Below, one piece after another: positions 18,821 through 28,044 of a stretch of 28,306 nt of DNA. The translations under genes were made by a program, and so were the position numbers. Under the pieces are notes generated by a model that searched no databases, was not told where the DNA came from, and worked only from the letters and a program-made list of their open reading frames with translations. This DNA is from Chara braunii (lineage: Eukaryota > Streptophyta > Charophyceae > Charales > Characeae), in contig BFEA01000580.1 in NCBI GenBank assembly GCA_003427395.1, positions 370,695 to 399,000 of the forward strand. Direction: 5' to 3'. Position 1 is the stretch's first letter. Every line of letters starts with the position of its first letter.

Positions 18821-18900
18821 TTTATGGGTGTACCCACTAGGTCAAGCCTGTTGCTCCCTACATTGGCCTCCGAACCAGTACCGGGCCCAGACCAAATGAA
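18788..18900 (-). mobile_element. Poly(A)-tailed retrocopy or SINE-like insert
   Basis: A T30 tract at 18788-18817 reads as a poly(A) tail on the minus strand, preceded there by about 80 bp of non-repetitive body with the palindrome GGGTGTACCC. No target-site duplication or promoter boxes could be fixed. Confidence 0.35.
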
Positions 18901-18984
18901 ATCAAATGAATAATAAAAAAAATATTAAAAAAAAAAAACTGATGAGGAAAGGGAAAGAGGGACCCACCGGTATTCCCTCAGTCC

Positions 18985-19110
18985 CGCCAGTCGATCCCAT
19001 GATCGGGCTCAATTATGAAAGTCGAGGGGGATAGTCCCGTAGGACCCTTAACCCCTCGGCTTCCTTCTATCGCGCTCTGCAACTCCGCCGCCGCGAACAA
19101 GTCTTGATCC
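18985..19110 (+). repeat. Dispersed repeat Z, copy 2
   Basis: Shares with copy 1 an AGTCGATCCC/GGTCGAATCC block, AAGTCGAGGGGGATAG at 19018 on, and CCGCTCCG/CCGCCGCCG-type sequence downstream. Confidence 0.6.
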
Positions 19111-19114
19111 CCGT

Positions 19115-20180
19115 GTCTGCAACATATCAGTCAAGTGTCGTAACCTATTGTGGTATGCCCATGGTTGGGTGCAGCAGGCGCAGACTTCCTTATAAACTGT
19201 ATTCGCACTACTCTTAGGCCTGTCGAGCAGCATAGGTTCGCATTTTGGCCTACAGGTCACTCCCTCGCACTTCATACTCCCGCACCTACTGCTCGGGCAT
19301 GCCAACTCCAGCAATTGTTATTATGCGTATAACGGAGTCACACTGCTGTCAAAAGTTATGGTTTTCTTAACCACCTATTTCCTAAAAAAAACGGGTTTTT
19401 CACTACTTTAGTGTCAGGGAACCCGGACTTCTTACTCTTATCCTACCCCATTTTAAACCACCCTTCCTAAGACCATTCGCGACTTTTACTATCAACCAAG
19501 GACACAGTCAGACTCGGTACCTACACACTTCATGCTATGCGGACCCGAACGCTGTCTCCCAGTAAGTCAACGAAGTTCTCGTCTGACAGTGGTTTCAATA
19601 GTTAGCCCTCGACGTTGACCGTAACTCCATTAGTGCGCATGCGGTCAGCGCATGTGCAATGCTAACCAAGATTTCAACTTTTCCCTAGCTCGCACCGTTG
19701 AGTGAGGTCGTCAGTTACACTGATAAATTATCTGGTTGAATCAACGCGTGCTCTCGAAGTGCACGCCCCCACACTCTCTAATCTAATCATATGCGCGTTC
19801 ACCATCCCCGGCTTTTGAGAGTTGGTTGTGATCGACCGAAAAATGCGTTACTCTTTAAAATTTCATCAAGGATGCGTCTTGCGTGAGATGCAAAAATACA
19901 CACAAATACCCTTGTAAGGGTTGTCGACAACGTGGCTTACCATTAGGTAGGATAAGTTTAGATTTAGTACTCCAATAACTATACGCCTATGTTGCCTTGG
20001 CAAAAGTGAAGTACTGCTGATTATTCCCGTCATTTTCGAATGTTGCAGGCATCCGGACGTAGATTCGAAAAATTTTAATATCTCGGTCATAGGGTTGGTT
20101 AAAATAAATTTTAGGCAGACATCTCCCTTAATTCAAAGAAAAAGTCGGACCATGTCTGAGATTGAAAAACCCAAGCAGAT
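19115..20180. other. No gene recognised
   Basis: Mixed DNA with small stems only (for example GCGCATGCGGTCAGCGCATG around 19637-19656 and ACCCTTGTAAGGGT near 19909-19922). No ORF of note. Probably part of the element that contains family Y copy C. Confidence 0.45.
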
Positions 20181-20189
20181 ACCCTTGTA

Positions 20190-20540
20190 AGGCTTTCTAC
20201 TCCTACATCGCTATGCTACGGCGAACAAGAAAAACCATCGACCGTGCCACCTCTGCGATTGCATACTTATAGCCTTCATATGTGGTTCGGTAGCTCGGTG
20301 GAGATACGCCAACCTAAAGGATGGTGACAACACCTATGGGCGAAGGTAAGTTGTACCTCGCGTGACCCTATCCTGTCGTAGGGGTTCGCGAGAGGTATGG
20401 CTGGCACACTTAGTCGGAGTGGCACCACTTTGCGTCGCAAACTGCCAAAATCTTGCATGACGAGGTCGAGAGGGTTGTTGTGCGGGACCGATGCGCTCGA
20501 CACCGTGATACCACCAGCCCGAGGATAGCAACAACCCTCA
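20190..20540 (+). repeat. Family Y dispersed repeat, copy C
   Basis: Same orientation as copy A. Shares CTATGCTACGGCGAAC, CCTCTGCGATTGCA, ATGTGGTTCGGTAGCTCGG, GGTAAGTTGTACCTCGCGTG and ACCCTATCCTGTCGTAGGGG. Its downstream edge (GGGACCGATGCGCTCGACA) matches copy B better than copy A. Confidence 0.75.
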
Positions 20541-20689
20541 TAGATAGTTGTCGACGCGACCAAAGAGCCATGTCCAATGGATCGTTCATGCCACACTCAT
20601 AACAAAACCACTTCCCCAAATGAATGTGTTCCTGCCTTGAATGCAAGGCTAATTGTGCATACCCACTAACCAAGCTTAAGCATCTCAGC

Positions 20690-21022
20690 TAACCTTCCTC
20701 CAACATTCAAAGCACCATCGACAACTAACCTATCGAGTGATGTAAATAGTCGAAACTGAAACCACAGTTCTGCTAGTTCCCAACCTTACACCCTTCCATA
20801 TCTCTTCCAAGCCTCGACTCTGATCAACAACACTGCCCCTGCACAGAGTCACTAATCGCCTTACACACAATTGATAGGTGTTTGCCCGCTCAATCCTTAG
20901 CAGTCGCCGCAGACCAGTTGAGCAATCCACAATCGCCCTTATAATTAGGGGAACCATAAAGAATGAGACCTATGCGGACTGCGAGCTCAAGTCATAACAG
21001 ATGAGCAATCCAGTTTCAACAG
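20690..21022 (+). other. CAA-rich segment ending in a donor-like site
   Basis: No ORF of interest. Ends CAACAG|GTAAGT (21017-21028). A candidate acceptor GGATCTGCAG ends at 21318, and another donor-like AAGGTAAGG follows only 15 bp later. Confidence 0.35.
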
Positions 21023-21334
21023 GTAAGTACACTCACTCCTCGCTTCCTCTCTCCGCTCTCATCATCAATTTTTCCTCCTGCTCTCCTCACTTTCCGAATG
21101 CACCTACTCGCAATAATGGTTATATTCGAAACAACAACAACAACACAAGCAAAATGAGGGAAAAATAAAATTAAATTAAATTAACTAGCTACTTTGAAAG
21201 TCACAAACTTCTCCTTCGCCCCTGCCGCCACCCCTACCTACATACTCTCTCCGTTATTAGTGTCCTCCTCATTTATTCCTTCCGCTCTCTGATTAATGTG
21301 CTTGATCTGGATCTGCAGCCCAGCTCATATAAGG

Positions 21335-21520
21335 TAAGGACCATGTCGAAGCAGGGCGCCGACCAGTTTGTCCCTGCGCCTACCGATCCTGTGTTCTATC
21401 TCTGGGTGGCGAGTGCCAAGCATGCCCAGGAAGGTACATGAGGTGAATGGAGATTGAATCCAAGACCTCCTGAATGCCACTTGCGAGCTTTACCAATTGA
21501 GCTGGTTGTAATCCACACTC
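21335..21520 (-). mobile_element. tRNA-derived SINE-like element
   Basis: On the minus strand an A-box-like CCAGCTCAATTGG (21505-21493) and a B-box-like GGATTCAATCT (21461-21451) are spaced about 31 bp apart, flanked by tRNA-like D-arm and T-arm sequence. The anticodon arm does not pair properly, so it is a SINE head rather than a working tRNA. The 3' body is taken to run to about 21335; its end and any target-site duplication are unclear. Confidence 0.5.
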
Positions 21521-21879
21521 TTCTCTGAGTCTACTTTATATATATTTGTCCTCGACTATCTTATCCTCTTGGTACTCTTATGTGTCGTACGGGGAATACC
21601 AACGAAACCCGAAATTCTCCCAGCCCACGGGGTTGGTTTGCACTAAAACAGCGGTGCGAGAGCAAAGGTTTGTATCAACCCTTCTTGGTTTATTTTGCCC
21701 AAACATTGCCAGTTTGGCAAAAAGGCCCTACCTGAAATGAATCTGCCGCAAATGCAGTGCCAAGTCCATAATCTAGTAGAAAGAGGCCAAGTGCCAAGTA
21801 GGCCGGACCGAGTCATGAACCCCAGCTTTTGACGTCGGACGACCGGGAATGCCGGTGCACCCTTTTATTTTTTATTTAT

Positions 21880-21881
21880 TA

Positions 21882-21923
<42 letters not shown>
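21880..21923 (-). repeat. (TAA)n tail of the LINE
   Basis: On the plus strand about fourteen ATT units. On the minus strand this is a TAA repeat at the expected 3' terminus of the LINE, followed by A-rich sequence. Confidence 0.8.
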
Positions 21924-22604
21924 TTTAACCACACGTTGCATTCATTATCAAAGCGAATCACTCGAGGCCGGGGACCTCTCAACTCAACCAAGAGTTATCT
22001 CGGCAGCATGAGCCGATTTAGCTTATGAGTATTTCTGCATTAACACCGTACGGGCCCTTTCCATGCCACTCGTAAACATAGTAAACTTCCTACCCGAAGC
22101 CAGGTTCAATACACTATTTATCCTCCACATCTTTATTACTCCTTACAACCAGTTGAACTTAGCCTCTCACTCCCCCCAGGGGTCTAGATCTGAGCAATAT
22201 CTAACAGCTGATGCTATGCTGCTGCAGCTAGACCCTGACCCCGAAACTAACCTACCAATCTACCAAGCACCCTATCTATCAGTACCCTACCACCAAGGCC
22301 TAAATCGGCCTGCTCCCGGCCCAACATCGGCCGGTCGGAACCGGATCGTTCCTAGTAACCGTGACACTCTGCCACCTGCCCCCCCCTTATTGACCTCCCA
22401 CGGTCCGGAGTCAAGAGACGGCCCCGAACCGGGTGCCCTGGTTCGGAAAAACTACAGACCCTACCCCAACTATCCTACCTACCGACGCTCAATCCACCTA
22501 CACAATACCAGATTGCCTTCAGGGGACTGGTGAGCCAAGCGACTGCCGGAACACCACGTTTTGCCAAACCAGGATAGACCACTGGACCGGTTTCCTTGTT
22601 GTAC

Positions 22605-25600
22605 TCATCTCGACCAGTCAGCCTTGATTGTTGTAGCAAGCATGGCGATGAAGGTAGCTTCCGCCTAAGCCTCCGACGAGCATTCTTTCTGAAACCGGAG
22701 GCTGTTCCTATCCGACCAGATCACCCACAACATGATGGCCCGTCCCACTTAGGCTACATAGCCCAAACCTTCCAATGCACTTAGTCTTTGCGGAACTGCA
22801 CCTTGCAGTACCCAGCGTTGTCCTACCAAACTGGGTTGGTTGGTGAGCCATCTCCAATGCATTTCCCACCAGTTCCACCACTTCCTTGACTTTGGACAAC
22901 TCCACCAGAGGTGTTCTACCGTTTCCTCCTGAGTCTGACAGCGGTCACACAGCTTTTTAACGTCCATTCCTCTGCCTGCTAACCAGGTGGCAGTGGGGAT
23001 CGCCAGGTGTGATTCAAGCCATAGCAAAGAGGGAAGATTTTGTGACGGGATTTCCTTCAACTGTGTCCAGAGCCTGGTTAGCTCGCGATCCTCTGGAGGA
23101 GCCAGAGTCGGGATAACTCTTTTCCACCGCTGAGAAATTTTGGCTGTAACCGGAATCCCAGATGTGTTCGATTTCTAGATGACTCTCGAGCATAAGTTTT
23201 CCAGGACCGTGATGTGCTTCCCCTCCACTACCCAACCCCAGGCTGCTGAGTCGATTCTCAGCCTTTTCAGAATGGTCCCGTTCGCCACCAAGAGAGGGAT
23301 CATGGGAAGACCAACCTCCGCAGGCGTCTGCAACCTCACCCTCACTTCTGTTAAACCCCTGAGCCCATACTGAAAGTGCATTCCCCGTCTTTCAAGGGTC
23401 GGCAGATTAGAGGACTGTCGTCCGTAAGTCTCAAGCCAACAACACCCAGAACCGTCCTCAAACCAACTCTCCAATCTACAGTACCATCCATCCTCCCCAT
23501 TCTCCCAGCTGTACCATGTCCCTGGGGGATCAATGCCCCTGGGCCCAAGCAGCTCTCTCCAAGATTCCGGTATGGCTTTCCTTAGACACTCCGCCCTCTC
23601 CTCTTGCAGCGGTAAACGTCCTAGGCTGATCCTGAGCAGAAAGTCAGCCTTCCATTGGTTCGTCGAGTCGTCCCAAAGATCTCCAACTGTGGAGATACCC
23701 CTCTGCAACCAGCTCAGTCCAAAGGCTCCTGGTTCTCTTGCCAGCGTAAAGGGTTCGCCTTCCTCGTTAGTGATCTTGTCGTTCTTAAACAGTGGTTGTC
23801 TCCTCACATCTTCTTTTGATTTAGGAGGAACAACAATTGTCGGCAGTGCCTTCTTCCACGTTGCTAACACATCCCACCATAATTGGGAAGTTGGTCGCTT
23901 CCTCACAAAGGATTTGGACATGATGGCCACCCAAACATCTGACTGGCATCTGAAGTCCCACTCGTGGGCCAGCAGAGCTTCTGCTAGGAAGATCCAGTCC
24001 ACTTTCTCTTCTGCTTCTGCAACCCGAACCACCCAACGGGCCAACAGATACGTGTTTTGTGTCGTTGGATCTAGTAGTGTCAAACCCCCATCTTCTCTGG
24101 GCATGCAGACCACATCCCAAGCAACCTTTGGTATGAATCCCTTTTCCGGGTCTCCCTCAGGTTTCCAAATGAAGCGTCTAGCCACGACCTTCACTGACTT
24201 GAGAGCCTGCGGAGATAGCTTACGAACTGTTGCAACGTACCAGAGAAGTGCAAAGGTCGATCCCATAATTGCTAGGGCTCGGCCAATCAGCGAGAGATGG
24301 AAAGCCTTGCCCCAACTTTTAACTCTCCTGGTTACTTTTTCCTACAGGATTACTTCCTGAGCCGAAGAAAAGTCCGCCAGACCAATCTGCACCCCTAGAA
24401 ACCTCTCTGCAGTGTCCGCTTGGACTCTTTCCATACCCCATTGTACCGCCATCGGAAATTGTTTCGGCAGAAAGAATGTTGATTTGTTCCAGTTGACCGC
24501 GACCTCCGACAGTTCCCCAAAGTCCACCAGGAAGCCTTTCAGCGCTTCCAACGACGACCTTTCATTAGCTGAAATGGCGAACAGATCGTCTGCGAGCGCT
24601 TTAACCCCGCATTCTCTCCCGTTTGGAAGGCACAGACCAATGATCTCTGGGTGGCACCTGATGTTAGAAAGCACTGACTCCAGATGTAAAACAAATAGCA
24701 GGGGCGCTAACGGACAACCCTGACGTAACGACCTTGAGAGCTTGAACTCTTTGGAGATGACTCCGTTGACACAGACAGTCGCTGTGGAGAAACCGTACAG
24801 CACCTTTACCCATCTGCAGAATGCTTCCCCAAACTCGGCCACTTTCAACGTTGTGATTACGAATGTCCAGTTGACCCGGTCATACACCTTCTCCAAATCC
24901 AAGAGCAGGACCGTGGTCTCCTCATCTTCCCTGTCGATAAGTTTCAGTGCCTCGATTGTCGTAACAACATTCTCAAATATGGAACGACCCTGAAGAAAGG
25001 CCCGTTGGTCCCTTCGGACCAGTCCCGAAAGAAACTTGCTCAATCTGCTGGCTAGGATCCTGGCCAGCAGTTTGTACACAACGTTTAGTAAAGATATTGT
25101 GCGCCAGTTCCGCACCTTACAACGATCGCCTTGTTTGAAGAGCAAGGAGATGATTCCCCGTATCATTGATTGTCCCAGTTTGCCACCGTTCAGCACTTCG
25201 TTGAACATCTCCGTGAGATCTCCTGCAAGCGAGTCCCAACAGCAGGCGAAGAATTCAATAGGTAGACCGTCATCGCCTGGAGCTTTGCCTCGAGCCATGA
25301 TCTTGATTGTTTGGGCCAGTTCCTCCTCCGATACTGGTATGTCCAGCCAAAGCCTCCCTTCTGCGGTAAGCCTAACCGTGAAATTATTCCAGAGAGGCGA
25401 CAACAGGGACATGTCATCCTCCGTGGTGTCGTACGACCTTCTGGTCGTCATGATGTCTTCGGAGTAGTCCACGACGTATCTGTACATCTCGTCGTTTGTG
25501 TTCGCAAGCGGTAGGCCCAAGTGATGAGGGTGTCTCAATTCCCTCATCTGAACTGCCCGGTTCCTTGGGAGCAATCTCTGAAACGTTTGTTTCGTCATTC

Positions 25601-26737
25601 TGTCTGAGGAGACAATCCCTTTAACCTTCAGTATCTGATGTCGATGCTCCTCTTTCTGATTTTGGTGTTCATCCCACAGTCTCAACTTTTCTGCCATTTC
25701 CTCAAACCAAAAAAGGTCAGTGACTGGGTGTTGGCCGATCCTCTCTTCCGCCTCTTCCACCCTTTCCTTCAGCACCTGTTCTTCCTTGTTGCGGCTGAAG
25801 GCTGCGATCTAGGAGTAGGAGTCTAGCCTCAGGGAGATTATTCTGATTCCAGCATCCACCCATTCGGCTTGTGACTCAAACTGGTTCCTGGCATCTTTCC
25901 AGCTGCACCAGAACCCTTTTACCCAGCAAGTCAGGCCCTCGTCTTCTAGGAGAGCAGTATTCAACCTGAAGTATCCCGGGCCTCGATCTTCCGCGGCAGC
26001 GTTGGTGCAGTCCAGAATTAGTGATTTGTGGTCTGAAAAGGATTCATTTGCTGCCACAATACTCATGACGTCGCTAGAGGCCACGATTGAGACTAGAAAA
26101 CAATCGAGTCTTCTTTTTACCTCTGCCATGAGCGCTGAGCGAGCTACCCATGTGTAGCCGGGGACTGCGGATACAGTTCTCTGAAGACATCCACCAGCTC
26201 CCAGGCCTCTTGCCATCTCAGCAATTTCGTTCGATCCTGCTTCCCTCCATCCTCTGCTTAAGAGTCTAACCCTGGGCATCGAACCACATTCCAGTCCCCC
26301 GCAACAAACAGTCTATCGTGCTTCGGGAGCACAAAGGGAAGGGTTTCAAAAAAAAAAAACCTTTCCCTTTCGTCATTAGGAGCATAAATTGTTGCAAATA
26401 CCCAGTCTTGCTCCCCTATCGCCAACTTCACCCAACACCATCTGCCCCAAGCATCACTGTCGCAGTCCAGTAGACGAGCTTCCACCTTTCTGTGGATCAA
26501 AATAGCCACACCGCCTTTCGATCCTCTTGCCGGCGACCACAACTGCGGGCCATCCCACCAGTCCTTGAGCTGCAGTAGTTTCTCCTCGGACAATTTGGTC
26601 TCCTGAATCAGAGCCACATCAATCCTCTTCTTATGCATCCACGATTTGAGTTTGCGCCCTTTCGCCCCACCGACTATATCCCCTAGGCCCTGGACATTCC
26701 ACGAAGCCACCCGGATTCTACCCATTGGTTGTGCCAT
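22605..26737 (-). CDS. LINE ORF2: APE endonuclease, reverse transcriptase, zf-RVT
   Basis: Encodes the nicking endonuclease and reverse transcriptase for target-primed reverse transcription. Endonuclease motifs are all present: SWNVQGLG, ALIQETKL, ATIYAPND, AGDWNVV, YTW and RLD further on, SDHKSL. Reverse transcriptase: GKAPGDDGLP, NWRTISLLN, DQRAFLQGRSI, motif A LLLDLEKVYDRVNW (catalytic Asp near residue 614), RQGCPLAPLL, motif C ALADD (near 716; Leu replaces the usual Phe/Tyr). C-terminal domain: CX2C-X8-HX4C in CDRCQTQEE...HLWWSCP, then an LWVIW tail. Start ATG 26737, end TGA 22605-22607, about 1,378 codons. Under the standard code it is broken by TAA 26258-26260, TAG 25809-25811, TAG 24342-24344, TAG 23175-23177, TAA 22749-22751 and TAG 22665-22667, plus one frameshift at a C4 run (26160-26163). 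Homology continues across every one of these sites. Confidence 0.93.
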
Positions 26738-27365
26738 TCAGACCATCAAATTGGATATCTGCAGGGAAAGGGTTAACACTCCTCAGTTCTTCCTCCGTTG
26801 TCCTAGTACCTTGGGCTGGCCATCTACCGACCAGGCATTGCGTGAACGAGGCAGAGGTTAGGTTATAAGCTCGGGGCATGTTGGGACTGAGATCAGCAAG
26901 GCATGCTGCTGAAACACCGGGTTCAATAATGATGTTTGAAAGGAGATCGATCGAGGGCTGGGACAGTGCATGAACCGGAAATGAGGCAAGTCCCGCCTGA
27001 CTCAAATTCGCCCAAGCTTCTACCGAAAGTCTAGCATCAATAAACATCACTGTGAATCGCACTACTTTGTTCCCTAATACCTCTGTTTTAAGTTTTGGCA
27101 TTAGGAACTCTGGGAATAGGCAAAAATTGAACCTATCAACGTACAGGTACCGCACTTGCTCTTGAATGAGTGATGGCATTGGAATCTCATTCAAACCAAC
27201 AGCAGGTAGAACTGTGTTACCATCTCTGTCCAACAGGCCAATTACAAAGGTTTCCTGACCTTGCATCGCACAGACCAGTGGGAGGAGCATTTGTTCCTCA
27301 AACAGAGGCTCCTCACGACCCGCAGACGGGACCTCGATGGGGATATCCCTTGGCGACTCGTCCAT
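26718..27365 (-). CDS. LINE ORF1-position protein, 215 residues
   Basis: Lies directly upstream of ORF2, overlapping it by 20 nt, in the position where L1 ORF1 (the RNA-binding chaperone) is expected; identity is by position only. I see no CCHC zinc knuckle, no obvious coiled coil and no DUF4283-like pattern. The middle has alternating hydrophobic stretches (VRYLYVDRFNFCLFP, VVRFTVMFIDARLS) that could fold as an alpha/beta RNA-binding domain, but I cannot name a family. It stops at TAG 26718-26720. If TAG were read as an amino acid the frame would run on to TGA at 26619-26621. Upstream of the chosen ATG the frame also contains a TAG two codons earlier and an ATG six codons beyond that, so the start is uncertain under a reassigned code. 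Confidence 0.6.
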   Translation of the reverse strand: MDESPRDIPIEVPSAGREEPLFEEQMLLPLVCAMQGQETFVIGLLDRDGNTVLPAVGLNEIPMPSLIQEQVRYLYVDRFNFCLFPEFLMPKLKTEVLGNKVVRFTVMFIDARLSVEAWANLSQAGLASFPVHALSQPSIDLLSNIIIEPGVSAACLADLSPNMPRAYNLTSASFTQCLVGRWPAQGTRTTEEELRSVNPFPADIQFDGLNGTTNG

Positions 27366-27389
27366 TCCATCCTAACCCTTAAGCAACAT

Positions 27390-27605
27390 TGGTCGTGGGG
27401 GGGAGGTCGATGGTCCGCTGCGCGCCGGATTTGGGGTCGAAGTTTCGACGCGGGCCGGCGGATGAAGGTGATTGACGGCGGGTGGGCGTGCAGAGTGGCG
27501 CGCGTACCGAATTGTTCACATCGCGCCCACGGGGCCGGGTACACGGCGGGCGTCGATGCGGATGAATATCTCGATGCGCCCGCCGTCGATAGCCTTTCCG
27601 TGTCG
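27390..27605 (-). other. GC-rich leader of the LINE
   Basis: About 215 bp with strong G+C enrichment and many CpG, between ORF1 and the T-rich block. Probably the 5' UTR/internal promoter region of the LINE. The ORFs crossing it on both strands extend into homopolymers and are not credible. Confidence 0.5.
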
Positions 27606-27609
27606 GTTT

Positions 27610-27900
27610 GTGTCCGGCCCCCTTTTTTTTTCATATATATATTTTTTTTCATATATTGTCGTTTTGTTTCGGTTTTTTTTTTTTTTTTTTTTGGTTTTTT
27701 TTTTTTTTTTTTTTTTTCTATTATACTTTTCATTTTTCATTCTGGCGTGTCGTTTTGTTTGCGGAAAAAAAAAGAAGACTTTCCTTTTTTTTTCTCCGTG
27801 AATTTGCAAGTTTTTTGCGTCGGTCCGAAAAAACAAAACAAAAAAAGACAAAAGAAAAAAGCAAAAGACAAAGAGGACACATTTTTTTGCTATTTTTTTG
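27610..27900. repeat. T-rich/A-rich low-complexity block
   Basis: Long T runs (two near 27675-27717), a TATATATA stretch and A-rich sequence at 27825-27870. Lys- or Phe-rich ORFs here are artefacts. Confidence 0.85.
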
Positions 27901-27905
27901 GGTCA

Positions 27906-28005
27906 GAACGAACTTTCCCCTAGAACATGGTCAGATGCAGGCACACCAGTGTTTGTGAGAAATGTGGCAGGCGTATCTGGGCATGTTCTAGCGGGAAGTT
28001 CATTC
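27906..28005 (+). repeat. 100-nt foldback (pre-miRNA-like)
   Basis: The left arm (27906-27947, starting GAACGAACTTTCCCC) and right arm (about 27962-28005, ending GGGAAGTTCATTC) are imperfect reverse complements, with a perfect 9-bp core TAGAACATG (27921-27929) against CATGTTCTA (27982-27990) and a loop of about 15 nt. Size and pairing suit a plant-type pre-miRNA or a small MITE. Confidence 0.65.
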
Positions 28006-28044
28006 TCATTTTGCACATTTCGGGGGTGGTGTGGCGATGCCCTC

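Larger units (their letters stand above)
21866..27610 (-). mobile_element. L1-type LINE retrotransposon
   Basis: A near full-length non-LTR retrotransposon read on the minus strand: GC-rich leader (about 27600-27390), ORF1 (27365-26718), overlapping ORF2 (26737-22605), a 3' UTR of about 0.7 kb, and a (TAA)n tail at about 21926-21866. Identity rests on ORF2: APE endonuclease, L1-type reverse transcriptase and a CCHC zinc-binding domain at the C terminus, the arrangement typical of plant and algal L1 elements. The 5' end is a guess from the composition change at about 27.6 kb, and no target-site duplication could be found by eye. An ORF on the other strand (22063-22533) lies antisense to the 3' UTR and is probably spurious. 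Confidence 0.9.

Noticed and set aside
21440-21520. A functional tRNA gene on the minus strand
   Set aside because: D-arm and T-arm sequence is present but the anticodon stem does not pair and no clear acceptor stem forms.
22063-22533. 156-codon plus-strand ORF, Pro-rich
   Set aside because: Lies antisense to the LINE 3' UTR, low complexity, no recognisable domain.
23533-24360. 275-codon plus-strand ORF
   Set aside because: Antisense shadow of the LINE reverse transcriptase/C-terminal coding strand.
27242-27958. Lys- and Phe-rich ORFs across the T-rich block
   Set aside because: Homopolymer translations; they also overlap the LINE leader on both strands.
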